From Pyrenopolyporus hunteri (lineage: Eukaryota; Ascomycota; Sordariomycetes; Xylariales; Hypoxylaceae), in assembly GCA_902806595.1 (NCBI GenBank), contig CADCXC010000038.1, positions 186,001 through 250,000 on the forward strand: 64,000 nt of DNA, written 5' to 3'. Of this stretch, positions 34,192 to 45,300 are shown one piece after another (position 1 is the first letter of the stretch; each line of letters opens with the position of its first letter). The notes under the pieces were generated by a model. The model saw nothing but the letters and a program-made list of their open reading frames with translations, had not been told where the DNA came from and searched no databases. Made by a program: the position numbers and the translations under genes.

Positions 34192-35829
34192 TTAGAAAGT
34201 GGTCTTCTTGCCCTGGAACGACTGCATGCCGCCCCGGGGAGCACCAAAGCCTCCTCGTCCACCGCCGCGACCGCCACCACGACCACCGCCTCCACGGCCC
34301 CCGAAACCACCACGACCACCGCCTCGGCCGCCCCCGCGACCACCAAAACCGCCGCGGCCGCCTCCGTTACCCTCGCGAGGAGGCCTCTGACTGGCAAAGT
34401 CAAGACGGACGGCACGCGAGTTGCGGCCCTCGCCGATATAAGCGCCGTTCTTCGTGTTGAACACGGTCTTCGCATCCTCAACGGAGCTGAAGCTCACATA
34501 TCCGAAACCCTTACGGTTGCCAGACTCACTATTACACGACGTTAGTATTAGGTAGGCGTCTTGGATCGGCGCAGGAGGATTATACTCACGGGTCGGTGGG
34601 AAGTCGAACGCTCTTGACTTCGCAGATCTCGCCGAAGAAGGCGTTTACCATATCCTCGTCAACATCCCACGGGAGGTTGCCGACGAACAAGGTATCGCTC
34701 TCCGGGCTTACGACGTCCCCATGTTCTCGGGCTCGGTCAGCAGCGCGAGCGTTGGGAGTAGCGTCGTCGGCGGGGCGAGGCTTAGAGGGGTCCAGCCGCA
34801 TCGGGCGGTTCTCCAGCTCGACGCCGTTCATCTTCTCGAAGGCAGCCTGAGCCGCTTCGGGAGTCGCGAAGTCGACGTAGCCGAAGCCGCGGGATCGCTG
34901 CATGTTCTTGTCGGTGACGACTCGGGCGCTGGTGAGGTCGGCGCAGTCCTTGAACGCCTCGTACAGCTTGTCGTCGTCTACGGCCCAGCCGAGGTTTCCG
35001 ACAAAGAGAGTAGAGCTCTTCTCCTCGGCATCGTCCGTCTTACTCTTCTTGAACGGCGTAGATACCTCCTCTTCGGCCTTGCGCTTCTTGGGTTGCTCGA
35101 CCTGCTTCTCCTTTTCAGCCTCAGACTCGGCGTCGCTGGAACCATCCGAATCAGAGTCATCGGAATCTTCCTCTTCGTCAGAGTCAGAGTCGGAGCCGTC
35201 AGAGTCCTCGTCAGATTCCTTAGCGTCGGGTTAGCATCCAATGATCCGATAAGAATTGAATCTCGGGGTGTTCATACATCTTTCTTGGCGTCCTTCTTAG
35301 CCTTGGGCTTAGTCTCGCCCGCAGCCTTAGCAGCCTCATCCTCGCTGTCGTCGCTGTCGTCGCTGTCATCGCTATCCTCTTCCTCGTCGGACGAATCGGA
35401 CGAGTCGGAAGATTCGGCCTTGGCGGCCTTGGCCTTGCCATTGGTGGCTGGCTTAGCAGCAGCAGCGGCAGCCTTGCCGTTGGTCTTCGCCTTGGCGGCG
35501 GGCTTCTCTTCCTCGGACTCGGAAGCGTCAGAGCCGGAGTCCTCGTCCGAAGAGCCAGACTCAGAGTCCTCAGCCTCGGACTCGGCTTCCGATTCGGATT
35601 CAGACTCAGATTCGGACTCAGACTCAGGCTCGGGCTCGACAACCTTCTTCGTCTTCTTCTTCTTGTCAGTCTCCTTGCCGTTCACGGCCTTTGCGGCGAC
35701 GTCCTTGGCGAGCTGCTTGGACTTGGCCTTGGGGCTGTCGGTGGATTTGGTAACACCGGCATTCTTGACAGCAGTGAGGGGGTTTGAGGCCTTGGCGGCC
35801 TTGCCGTTGGCTTGCTTGACCTTGCTCAT
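34192..35829 (-). CDS. gar2: Nucleolin-like nucleolar protein Gar2/Nsr1
   Basis: Three exons (35829-35278, 35218-34590, 34528-34192) give 505 aa. The N-terminal half alternates Lys-rich segments with Ser/Asp/Glu acidic blocks, the usual CK2-type nucleolin tail. RRM1 is at about 252-330 (TLFVGNLGW, then RSRGFGYVDF). RRM2 is at about 363-440 (TLFVGNLPW, then RKGFGYVSF), with intron 2 (61 nt, GTGAGT donor, TAG acceptor) between its RNP2 and RNP1. The end is an RGG/GGRGGG domain up to residue 505. Intron 1 (59 nt) uses GTATGA and a GCTAAC branch only about a dozen nt from the AAG acceptor. The family acts in the nucleolus in rRNA processing and 18S rRNA production. A 19-A tract lies in the divergent promoter. 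The long Ser-rich frame on the opposite strand is an artefact of the acidic repeats. Confidence 0.93.
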
Positions 35830-36496
35830 TGTGATGAAAAGAGAGGTCTGAGTAGTCGATTGGGATTGATCGTCTCAGACGTAAGAATAGGTGTCTTCCT
35901 AGGTAGTGGGAGGAAGAAAAGAAAGTTGAGGAGAAAGGTTGAGAGTGCAGAAGCTCTTCTTTTCAACCCGCGGAATAAATAAGTCGTGGTTGGGTAGCTC
36001 GAAAAAAAAAAAAAAAAAAATTTCGAAGGAGCAAGGACCCTTTTTCTCGAAAATTTCAATCTGCCGGTGGGGCAATGCGCGGGCGGTCGGTGCTAGTTCA
36101 TTCGCTAGCCTGCTAGCTTGGTTTGATAGCACGGACCGTCCAGATACTTATCTCGATTTGGCACTGCCCCGTGCGGATACATGTACTTGTACTTTCTTGG
36201 GGTACAATGGAGGTACTTAGGTACCTAGGTAGGTACTTAATTACATGTGTACATGTATGTATGATTTCGAAAAGCTAAGCACGTGACCGGGTTGATTTCT
36301 AGCGCATTGATGATACCGAGTTACTCGAGCTGCAGGTGCTGACCTAATGAAAGCTCCATTACGAAATTCGCGGCCATTCGAGATTCAACCGCACACGGCG
36401 ACGTTCAATCACCTTTACCACCTGAAGAGCTCACCCCCCCCAAAACAGCTAAACGGATCTAGACCGAATTACTAGGGATCACTGGATTCCGTCACA
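35830..36496. promoter_or_regulatory. Divergent promoter gar2 / complex I subunit
   Basis: A 667-bp spacer between two divergent starts. It has a run of 19 A (36002-36020) followed by TTT, which is expected to exclude nucleosomes, a CCTAGG cluster at 36213-36237 and an E-box GCACGTGACC (core 36280-36285). The E-box lies 212 bp before the complex I subunit start and is the kind of site bound by Cbf1- or Pho4/NUC-1-type bHLH factors. Confidence 0.5.
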
Positions 36497-36964
36497 ATGC
36501 CGACTCCCGAATCAGAAGCCTTCCTGGCGAAGAAGCCGACCGTCCCTCCTACCTTCGACGGTGTTGACTATGACGACAACAAGCGATTGAAGCAAGCGCA
36601 GGATGCCGTTCTCAGGGAGCAATGGGTTCAAGTCATGATGGGAAGACTGGTCCGGGAGGAGCTGAGCAAATGCTACTACCGAGAGGGTGTGAACCACCTT
36701 GAGAAGTGCGGACCTCTACGAGGTTAGTTAGATCTACGGTTATTCCTAGAGGTTCTATTATTCTCGGGCGCGAATCTAGTCGTCTCGTCATAAGATGATT
36801 TCTATGCTTCCGTTCCCAAGACTACCTACCTACCTACGTTTGTTGCCCAAAATACCTAGCAACTTGACTAACTGATAATAGAGAAATACCTCCAGATGCT
36901 CAAGGACCACAAGGTTCGGGGCTACTTGTTCGAGCAACAGAACTACCTCGCGAAGAATGCATAG
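36497..36964 (+). CDS. NADH:ubiquinone oxidoreductase 12 kDa subunit (PDSW/NDUFB10-like)
   Basis: Two exons (36497-36722, 36882-36964) give 102 aa starting MPTPESEAFLAKKPTVPPTF. The sequence matches the fungal complex I accessory subunit related to PDSW/NDUFB10, which sits on the intermembrane-space side of the membrane arm. Visible marks are ALREQW-like VLREQWVQVMMGRLVREEL, then KCYYREGVNHLEKCGPL with two cysteines spaced as in CHCH-type subunits, and a C-terminal YLFEQQNYLAKNA. Intron 36723-36881 (159 nt) has a GTTAGT donor, an ACTAACTGAT branch region and a TAG acceptor, and itself contains a CTACCTACCTACC run. The splice joins G|AG into Glu (LREKYLQML). There is no cleavable presequence, as expected for this subunit. 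The exact subunit number is less sure than the family. Confidence 0.85.
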
Positions 36965-37482
36965 ATGGAACTATCGAAACGCAATAGAAGCCTGAGGGCC
37001 GACGATTGCATTTGTGGTCGCCCCATCAGGATGCGACTGGTCCAAGAATTGCTTTTTGGAGGCCGTGTCAGGTGTAATGCGGATCTTTGCCCGCAGTATC
37101 CCATGCACTGTATATAGAAATCTAGCGAGATTTCCAATACGTACATCTTTCGTTACAGGCCCTTATACCTACGCCTTAAAGTCCCGATTATTCCGTAAGA
37201 AGCGAATTGCGTTGCGTGGTTCAGTGTCAAGCCATTTATCGGGTACCTAGACGTTAACTACCTAGGTACAATACCAGGTAGAGCTAGTGGTTATGGTTAT
37301 CAATAAGCGGGCAGCTGTCAAGCCACCTGCTACTTGCCTAGGTACAATTGAAGATCGGCGAAATCTAGCCCAAACCTCCGACCTGCTAGTACAAAATTTC
37401 TATAATACGATTCAACATCACAAAATCTCAAAGCCCATTCCTCAACAAGCGCCCGCGCACTTCCAACGCAAGCGAATCTACC
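36965..37482. other. Intergenic spacer
   Basis: Short spacer between two same-strand mitochondrial-protein genes. It has ACCTAGG motifs near 37243-37268 and nothing else that I can assign. Confidence 0.6.
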
Positions 37483-38291
37483 ATGATATGCTCACGGTAT
37501 CTCCGGCAAGCGTCGGCGCTGAGCTCGCGGGCCGCCCAGATACCACTTAGATCCCCCGCCCCCGCACTCGCCTTGCGGCCATTCTCCAGCACCGTCGCGC
37601 AGCGGTCCTCCTCTCCGGTCCCCGAACCGCCATCCTCGTCCGCCGGCGAATCACCAGTCTTCGGCACGCCGCTGGGCGACAGCGCCTCCGAAGGAACACC
37701 CGCGATATCGTCGTGCCCCGAAGGCACCGTGCTAACGGGACTCAACTACATCAAGGGCCGGACGGACCCCATTGCGCTACCCGACAGCGCGTACCCGAGC
37801 TGGCTGTGGGATACTCTGAGCGTGCAGCATAAGAAGACCGACACGGAAGCCGATGACGAAGCCGGCGACGAATTCTGTAGGTTTCCCTCCTATAATCGGC
37901 AAACGGGGCCCCCTGCCTACCCCCCAAACCACCTAACTACCTAAACTACCTAAACTACCTAAACTACCTAAACTACCTAAACTACCTAAACTACCTAAAC
38001 TACCTAACTAACCTACCACCTCTTCCTCTCAAAGCAAAATCCAAGAACCAACGACGGCTAGCCGCGAAGCGGCAACGGGCGCTCGAGGCGCGGCTGCTCG
38101 CGGAGGGCAACTTGGAAGCCCTCGCGCCCAAGATCCCGCTGCAGCACCAGAGCATCAACCTGCCGGCCAACGAGCAGGGCACGACGGCGGGCGCCATCGA
38201 GGCGCAGAAGGCTCGGGAGGAGCTGCGGCAGGCGATGCGCAAGGAGCGGAAGGCTAAGATCAAGGAGAGCAACTACCTGAAGAGCATGTGA
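37483..38291 (+). CDS. mrpl37: Mitochondrial large-subunit ribosomal protein mL54 (MrpL37 family)
   Basis: Two exons (37483-37876, 38035-38291) give 216 aa. The N terminus MICSRYLRQASALSSRAAQ is Arg/Ser/Ala-rich with no acids, a good mitochondrial presequence, and a Pro/Ser-rich linker follows. The conserved core reads CPEGTVLTGLNYIKGRTDPI, ALPDSAYPSWLWDTL, then SKSKNQRRLAAKRQRALEAR, all marks of the L37/mL54 family. The splice T|CA gives the Ser of SKSKNQ. The 158-nt intron (GTAGGT donor, AAG acceptor) is largely made of a 9-bp tandem repeat. The protein is longer than yeast MrpL37 (about 105 aa) in both the N-terminal linker and the basic C-terminal helix (EAQKAREELRQAMRKERKAK). It acts in mitochondrial translation. 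Confidence 0.88.
37929..38008. repeat. 9-bp minisatellite inside the mL54 intron
   Basis: About eight tandem units of ACTACCTAA fill half of the intron. Each unit resembles the CTRAC branch-site consensus (CTAAAC, CTAAC). The final degenerate CTAACTAACC is about 20 nt before the AAG acceptor and is the likely branch site. Confidence 0.85.
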
Positions 38292-38916
38292 TCTACCTAG
38301 ATCGTTCTAAGCATATACCTGCCTGCCTACCTAGGTACCTACAGGTACATACCCACCTGGGTGTCCAGGACAGGCCTTTGCCCTATGAGGCAGCCCTGCG
38401 AAAGGCATATGACGAGGTATATAGATGGGCGAGGGAAGAAAGAAGGACGGATAGGACAGGACGGGCTTACGCGGGTAGTGAACTAAGACGCGGCGTCGCT
38501 TTCCTACCTGATATCCATGTATTATACGCGGCCGGCCATACCTAGGACAAACCACTCATGTATATGGACACATAAACGCTATTTAGAATACCTACCTACC
38601 TAGGCACCTAGGTAGGTGTCTTAAGAATAAGCGAATTCATCGCCCAGTCCATCCAGGTCTCACTGCGGATGTCTCAGGAGTGACTCTTCGAGTATTCGGC
38701 TACCTTGCCTTGTGTATTGCTATGGGTATCGCTCCTAGTTGCCATCCAAAAAAGTTCGCCATCTATGCTGTTAGCTAAGGTAGCTAAGTAGGACACAGAA
38801 TACAGTAACATGAATAAAGCCTCATCAGGATATTGCCCTAATGGCTTCTTTGAACGCTTCCTCGCATATATGGTCTAATTATGGTTTTTTTTAATTCTTT
38901 CTTATCCTTCAGCTCT
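38292..38916. other. Convergent spacer mL54 / TAF7
   Basis: Shared 3' flank of two converging genes, with no gene. CCTAGG-type palindromes occur at 38325-38345 and 38590-38618. Confidence 0.6.
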
Positions 38917-40503
38917 CTAATCCTCGTCCGTCAGGCCCAGCGCAGCTTTCTTGACGGCTATTTCCTTCTCCAGGTTGGCCTTCGTGAGAAGGATTCGCTT
39001 CCTCAATATCGGCGCCGTAATTTCGGAGAGCTGGCGTGTGGTTTCCTCGAGGGACTTCTTCAGGTGCTCGATCTCGTCGAGCTTCTCCTTGCGTTCCCTC
39101 TCCGCCACCAGCTGCTCCTCGTCTATGTCCTCTTCCCCATCCTCGAGGTCCTCGTCGTCGTCTTCGTCGTCTTCGTCTTCCTCGGATACGATCTCCTCTG
39201 CTACCGGTGCGGGAGTATTGCCGTCCATTGTCATGGGAGTCTGCGCCTCGGGTTGCATGGCCGGCGTTGTCGCCGTAAGCTCTTCGTGGTGCGTCCCGCT
39301 TTCTGCCAGCTCGGCTTCCATCGCCGCCAGCATCTCATCGTCTTCGGCGTCTTCTTCCATGTCGCCGTTCTCGGCGTTGACGGCGTCTCCGAAATAATCT
39401 TGCTCGGCTTCGCCCTCAGCGTCTTCTTCGTCGTCCTCGGAGTCCGTGTAGCCGTCCTCGTCCTGCAAGAACTCGGCGTGGGATTCCAGAGCGGCTGCGT
39501 CGTCTTCGATCAATTTGGCAACGCGCGTGGCGCTGCTCTGCCACTGCTTCTCCGACAACGTCTTTCTGAATCGTCTGTTGATGGCGTCGTGCATGGGAGG
39601 CGTGAGTCCGTGGGGCCACTTATGCTCGTTCTTAACAACCATAGGCGGTAGGGGGATCGACTTGGCTTCGGCCTCGTTTCTGACCTCCGCAAAGCACAGG
39701 AGCATCTCCGTAACGTCCGAATTCTTCATCATGTTTTTCCGATCCCAGGACTTCATCGCCTCCGTAATAGTTGGGAGGTGGACTAGAACGGCCGCGTAGT
39801 TGATCCCGTTGATCGTAACCATCGCTCGACGTTGCTTAGCATCGAGGAATTGTACGCCGAAGTCCGCACCCCCGTTCTGCTTGGGTATTCCGATGGCGCC
39901 GTCCGCTAACGCCTTCTTTAGGTACTCTGTCGGCGCGCCAGGCATGACGCGGAGTATGAAGGTGGTTTCTCGGAGGGGATCTACTTCGCGGTCGCTGGCT
40001 TCGGAGTCGTAGGCGTCTCCTGGGTGGTGTTCGACGGGCTCTCCCCTGGGCTTGAACCTGATCGCGCTGATGGGGGTCTGCGCGCCGCGCGACGCAGAAT
40101 CGGATTTAGATAGGCTCTGCTTGATCTTGATCATCTTGCTGGGTCTATTAGACTCCTGGCGAGTGACGGATAGCGGCCGGTCCTCGTCGCTGTCATATCC
40201 GCGCTTCTTCGACTCGATGAGTTTGGCGGTGGGTTTAGAGGTCCTCCCCGCCTTGGATTTCGTCATGGTTGGGGTCGAAGCGACGGGTGTCGCAGCTGGC
40301 GTGCCCGGTTGGCTGCTGATTTTGATCTTGATCTTCCTGCCTTCGCCGGAGGGAGTAGGTGTTCCGATATCGCCGCTGAACGAAGACTGTCGCGATCCCG
40401 TATTGACTTTGAGGATGGGCCTAGGGTTATCGGGATTTGACGGCGGAGGCATCTTGTGGGACGTGTCGAGCTTGAGCGTGGGTTTTACGTTGATGGACGC
40501 CAT
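38917..40503 (-). CDS. taf7: TFIID subunit TAF7 (TAFII55 family)
   Basis: A single 528-aa frame with ATG at 40503. Residues 1-170 are a Pro/Ser/Lys-rich leader including the repeated KIKIKI and MIKIKQ short strands. The TAFII55 N-terminal domain runs from about 175 to 345: VDPLRETTFILRVMPG, then FLDAKQRRAMVTINGINYAA, VLVHLPTITEAMKSWDRKN, and HKWPHGLTPPMHDAINRRFRK. The tail has long acidic runs (DEDDEDDDEDLEDGEED) and a closing basic coiled coil (EKLDEIEHLKKSLEETTRQL). TAF7 pairs with TAF1 in TFIID and restrains its activity until initiation. The protein is close in size to yeast Taf7 (590 aa). Long antisense frames here come from the acidic codons. Confidence 0.93.
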   Translation of the reverse strand: MASINVKPTLKLDTSHKMPPPSNPDNPRPILKVNTGSRQSSFSGDIGTPTPSGEGRKIKIKISSQPGTPAATPVASTPTMTKSKAGRTSKPTAKLIESKKRGYDSDEDRPLSVTRQESNRPSKMIKIKQSLSKSDSASRGAQTPISAIRFKPRGEPVEHHPGDAYDSEASDREVDPLRETTFILRVMPGAPTEYLKKALADGAIGIPKQNGGADFGVQFLDAKQRRAMVTINGINYAAVLVHLPTITEAMKSWDRKNMMKNSDVTEMLLCFAEVRNEAEAKSIPLPPMVVKNEHKWPHGLTPPMHDAINRRFRKTLSEKQWQSSATRVAKLIEDDAAALESHAEFLQDEDGYTDSEDDEEDAEGEAEQDYFGDAVNAENGDMEEDAEDDEMLAAMEAELAESGTHHEELTATTPAMQPEAQTPMTMDGNTPAPVAEEIVSEEDEDDEDDDEDLEDGEEDIDEEQLVAERERKEKLDEIEHLKKSLEETTRQLSEITAPILRKRILLTKANLEKEIAVKKAALGLTDED

Positions 40504-41279
40504 GGCGAGATCGGTGTGGATTGGTGTCGATGTGAGATGGGATGAGAAGTAGGAGTCGTTGAGAACTTAAAATCAGGGCTTCGCCGAGCCAAACCGCCAC
40601 CAGGGAAGAGGCCGGTGCTATGATTGAGAATGAATGTAAGGTCTAGGCGCTTGCTTGATAGCAATGGACACGGTGCTTGAATAGAAAGTTCAGAAGATGT
40701 TGATGGTCGGTGACATCGAATCGCGACCAGGGTTTGTGAGTTTAATTGTCGATAGGGCGCTTGCCTGCGCGCGCATATGTGGGGGGGACATGCCTTGGTT
40801 CTTGGTACTGGTTAAAGGTAGGTACCTAGGTAGGTACCTAGGCAGGTAGGTACATGGACCCTGGTCGAAGTCCAGAGAACCGTTAAACCGTTATTTTTAT
40901 TTTATCGTATTATTTAACATATAATGCGATATACCGTGTATGGTTAATTATAATCAATTAGACATAAATAACGGTTTAACGGTTTTTAAAACTTCGTTTA
41001 ATTTAAAAACCTATATCCATATAACACATTTACTCCCACTTTTTTAAGCAACTTAGCTAAGATAGCGAGTCTTTCCTTTTTCCTTTCCTTTTCATTCCAC
41101 GGATAGATTAAATTCGAAGAAAAGAAAAGAACTTGTGTAATCTTATTATCATCAGAAATTGGACTCCCTCCTCTACCATCAGGTTTAGATTAACTCTCAT
41201 CTGTTTACTTCTAGCCTCGATTTTAACATACCCATTCTACCTGTATAAAGTGACCATACCAAAACATACCGATCCATCT
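40504..41279. other. Spacer with AT-rich inverted repeat
   Basis: It contains the 5' flank of TAF7, a palindromic CCTAGG cluster at 40819-40853, and then an unusually AT-rich block (about 40875-41060) holding the inverted repeat listed separately. No gene is seen. Confidence 0.6.
40878..40984. repeat. AT-rich element with about 21-bp terminal inverted repeats
   Basis: The left arm (40878-40900) begins AACCGTTAAACCGTTATTT. The right arm (40964-40984) is its reverse complement except for a 2-nt indel. The 63-bp spacer is almost all A/T. It may be a miniature inverted-repeat transposon remnant or a structured site; no target-site duplication was identified. Confidence 0.75.
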
Positions 41280-42301
41280 CTAGCATACATCTTGGCCAGC
41301 GGCCGTCTTAGGACGATCCGCGCTATTAAATAAATACATGCCCGTCACAAGCATTTTCCCGGCAGCCGACACCAAGACGGCCACCCAAGACCCGGCTGAT
41401 CGGTAGACCCCCGCGCCCGCCAGAGACCCAAGGATAAGTGTCGCAAGAAACATGACCCGCCTCGTCCGGGGACGATTCTTCGGCTTGAAGAGACTCGGGT
41501 CGATCAGCAGGTCAATCCAAGCCGCCGTGGCCATCGCCGTGCTTATCTCCGTCATCTGAAGGGACCGTGACTGCACAACCTGGCTACCCGAAGCAAATGC
41601 TAGCAATCCTATCACCACCACCGCGTTCCCACCTCTCAGTCCTGACCCGTGAATGTACTGCATAGCTGCTGCGCCAAATACCAAGCATGATTGGACGAAG
41701 TTGCAACAGACGAGCCATAGTCTCAGTCGTGGTCCGACGATGTGGCTTATCTGACCGGTCACCCATCCACCGAGGAGAAAAAAGCCTAGAGCCGATCCAA
41801 TATTTTCCGTGATGAACATTTCTCCGTTAAGATGGGGTAATACGATGGCTAACATGAGGAAGACAGTGTTTCCCGTTTGGTTTGACGCAAAGCAATGGTA
41901 GTCGGGGAAGGAGATGGCGTCTTGCATGCCAGTACAACTATTACCAAACAATAGGTCTATTAGCCAGCACATCCAAGCACACTTGATACAATAATCGCCC
42001 GTGGTTAACCGGCCAACGTCGATGTCTACTCGGCCTTCAATATGTCTTCCTCGACCCCCACTTCATTAGGCTTCATTAGGCTTCATTAGAGAATCACTCA
42101 CAAGGTCAAAACAAGTAGTTCAAACTCGGCAAACCCTGATGGACGAACAGGCTCCAGCATATGACTCCATGCTCTAGAGAAAATCGAATCCGAGTTAGGT
42201 GATAATGTCGAACCGGAACGAGAAGCAGGGTCATTACTGCGGATCTCATTCGATCTCTTCTGTTCGGGATCCTGTGCAGCGTCGATTTTGGGTTCTGCCA
42301 T
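41280..42301 (-). CDS. DUF1275 (YoaK-type) multipass membrane protein
   Basis: Two exons (42301-42102, 41937-41280) give 285 aa. Exon 1 supplies a Ser/Asp-rich soluble head of about 60 residues and the start of the first span. The splice TT|T creates the family signature LVLTFCTGMQDAISFPDYHC, followed by SNQTGNTV. Six or so hydrophobic spans follow (for example NAVVVIGLLAFASGSQVV and VMFLATLILGSLAGAGVY). DUF1275 proteins are small bacterial- and fungal-type membrane proteins of unsettled transport function. The 164-nt intron has a GTGAGT donor and a TAG acceptor, and carries three direct copies of CTTCATTAGG next to the donor. Start codon by position before MAEPKIDAAQ. No pathway partner is evident next to it. 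Confidence 0.88.
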
Positions 42302-45300
42302 GCCTTCTAACGATAAGGAGCCGGATACTTTAGGTCACTGGCAACAAGAATCTGAATGGGTGGGTGGATAGAGACTTTTACGGCAATATATTACGAGGAA
42401 CGTGGGTGTAGGGCGTGGATGGGAAAGTCGATTCTGCCCAAGGGGGATCAAACCGAATTTATTGACTTGCCACCGATTCACAACCCACACAGCAGAAGCC
42501 GGAGCCGTTCGAAAAGCTCTGTTCGGCACGGCTTTCATCGAGAATCATCGAATGGCCCCGGCTTCCTTGAGATAATGTAAGTTGGGTTTCCAGAGTCTTA
42601 CTCTAAATTGTCGACCGACAACCGCCGCAGAAAGAAATAGACCGAAATTTCGGATACGTTTTTAATAGAGCTTGGCGACGGCACCGCTACTCTGTTCCGG
42701 TCCCAGCAAAATTCGTGCCTAACTTTCTGGACTTCCCGGATACGGCCCCATCCAGCCGTCCCGAGATCCTAAGGCGGTAGGTATTGAGCCTGAATATCTA
42801 TCTCAATGTTAACAGGGGCCGAGGATACTGTAGATTGTTGGTAAGGGCGTTCGTCGGCAAGACAAGAAGAGTTCCAGCGCCTGATCGGATAACGGCGGTG
42901 CCGCTTAATATAGTACTACCTACTTCGCAAGCCTCGCCTCTGATCATTACACAAACAACGATCATAGCACGCTCGGTACACACGAAAACCAAGACAAGAT
43001 GATGAGACGCTAGCTTTTTACATACTAGTCTCAGCCTATTCCTGACTTCAATCAAGGAGGCTCTGCACTACTTACCTAATTCCATCTCCATGTAGGCCCT
43101 ATGCAGGGGAAACCGACTACCGAGTGGACACGCCGAGATCCGTACCTAATCAGCAACCGTCCGCCCCTCCACCAAGTTACCGCAAAGATCCCCGTTTACT
43201 AGGTACCTACCGGGTAGAGGTTACAATGCCGTAGCCGCAGCTACAACACCGTCCCGTCATAAATAGGTTCAGTCGGGAATGGCAATGACATCCGACGAGG
43301 CCGAGACTGAGCGGTGAGGGCGGAATAAGAACCCCAGCGTTCTCTAGCACAACCATTCGAGTCGCAGACTTCGTTCAATCTAATCTCATACCTTTCCGAG
43401 GTCGAGCCGATAGGTTAACCGAAGTACGTCCAAGGCCTGTCTGTGTCCTCATATCTAGAAATATTGAGGCACAAGGGGGCAGGGGGCGGTCTTCCCCTAA
43501 AAGTCGCTATGTTCGAGTTGCAACCCGGTTACAAAAACGCGACGTGACGGCATATAATTCATTGGAGTTTTCGCGTCCGCCCTTTGCGTCGATATTCTAA
43601 TCCCTTTTACCCGTCTTGAAAATCTTCACCTGGACCCATAGTGTATGTCGTCAGCGAACCAAAGTAAAGGTTTTTGAACGCAAAAATGCAGAAGGTAGGG
43701 GAGCGCTCATCGTATCAAGACACGATATATACATTATCTGGTTCCAATTGCCGACTGCTGGCCAAGGGCGATAACAAGAGAAGCACATTATCCCAAGGCC
43801 AAATTTTCGACCACGAGTAGAGGAGAACCCTCGCATAGGAGACGAAGGTAGGCTAATTAATAGGGCACATATAGAGTCGGAATGTGAGTGATCATTCTTG
43901 ATAGTATGACGGTAAGGCTGCATTAATATGTATAAGTCAAGCAGAATGTCCTGCGTGCGTCCATGTCGACCGGGCTCGTTGGGGGGGGGACCGGGGTAGG
44001 AGTGATGATACCTAATCTGGTGGATCTACTATCGCTATCTATTCAGTGACAAATTCCCGCCAGTCAGGTATCTACACTTTATTATTAATAACACACAGAC
44101 CGAATCATCCAACGTCAGCCTCCAAGCGTCTATATCTGTTATTCGTCGAAATATCCGGGAGAGGTTGGTCCTGTACCACATTTACGAGGGTAGTAATTAC
44201 TCCCTTCTCGTCCACCCGTCAATGCTAACAAGTTGACATGCTGCAGGGAATAGGTTGCATTTTGGACGTGACAGGTACTGTGTAGTTGGGCTTGCCCAAA
44301 CCCTCGGATTCAAAGCGACCAAAGGGACTGGCTGCCGCAACATAGCCGACATCTGAGCCGACGTCTGAGCCGACGTCTGCATTGCATTGGAAAAGAGACC
44401 TTCCTACCCCGGATTACTCTTTTGGAAATCTACGGACGCTGAACTAAGGCACGTTTCGTACCCGCGGATATTCCAGGGGGTCGTCGGTTTCCAACTCCAG
44501 GCCACTAACAGCCCCCATCCTTATCTCTGGGTTGGCTCGAATCGTCATCTAATAAGGGTTAGCCTTACCATCGTCGATCCTAGACGCCTAGAGATAAGAT
44601 AAGGGGGTTGTCGATGTTGGTTCGTTGTGGCCCGGGATCCCCGAGCGGTTGACCGTGGGCCTTTGGCTGTACGGGTTCTCTGCGAGCTCATTTGTATTTT
44701 GGCGGAAACACTGACGGCTATATCATGCGTAGCTCGCCGTTGGGGACTATATTCCACGGGCACTCCCGGGCTAATTTATAGGTCCGGAGATGCAAAACCC
44801 GGACGTCGAATGTTACTCTTGTCGGCATCTAGGATATCGAGTCTGCCGTTCAGTAGTATACGAGGTCCTCTCAGTTGATGCAGCGTAGCTTCATTGGCTC
44901 GGTCTGGCAGTGTATACTCGGCAGATACCAAGAACAATACAGGTGCGTTTGGCTTCCCCTATGGCCCGCCCCATATTCGCTGCCACCGTCTATGCCGTGA
45001 GGAGCACGGCTAGGTGCCTAGGACGACGTATTACATACATATTAGAGTAACACTAATGAAACCTATAGGGCCAACGTACCCTCGGTCTCGAGGCACTCGT
45101 CCTATCCGACACACCATAGTCAGCATCGAGCCGCATCTCCTTTCGGCCCGGATTATCGCTGGCAAGCGGGCTCCTGCGTTCCGAGCTCGATCGTCTCGAC
45201 GGCCATTGGATGGGGATCGACACGGTATCCCAGCAACATCTGGATCGAATATCTCCGCTAACCCGGCAGCCTTAAGCTCTATCTGTCAGGAGAAGGCCCC

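Noticed and set aside
34721..35851. 376-codon plus frame, Ser-rich
   Set aside because: It is the antisense of the acidic Ser/Asp/Glu region of gar2; the RRM-bearing strand is clearly coding.
38881..39651. 256-codon hydrophobic plus frame
   Set aside because: It is the antisense of the acidic tail of TAF7; GAN/GAG codons read in reverse give Val/Leu runs.
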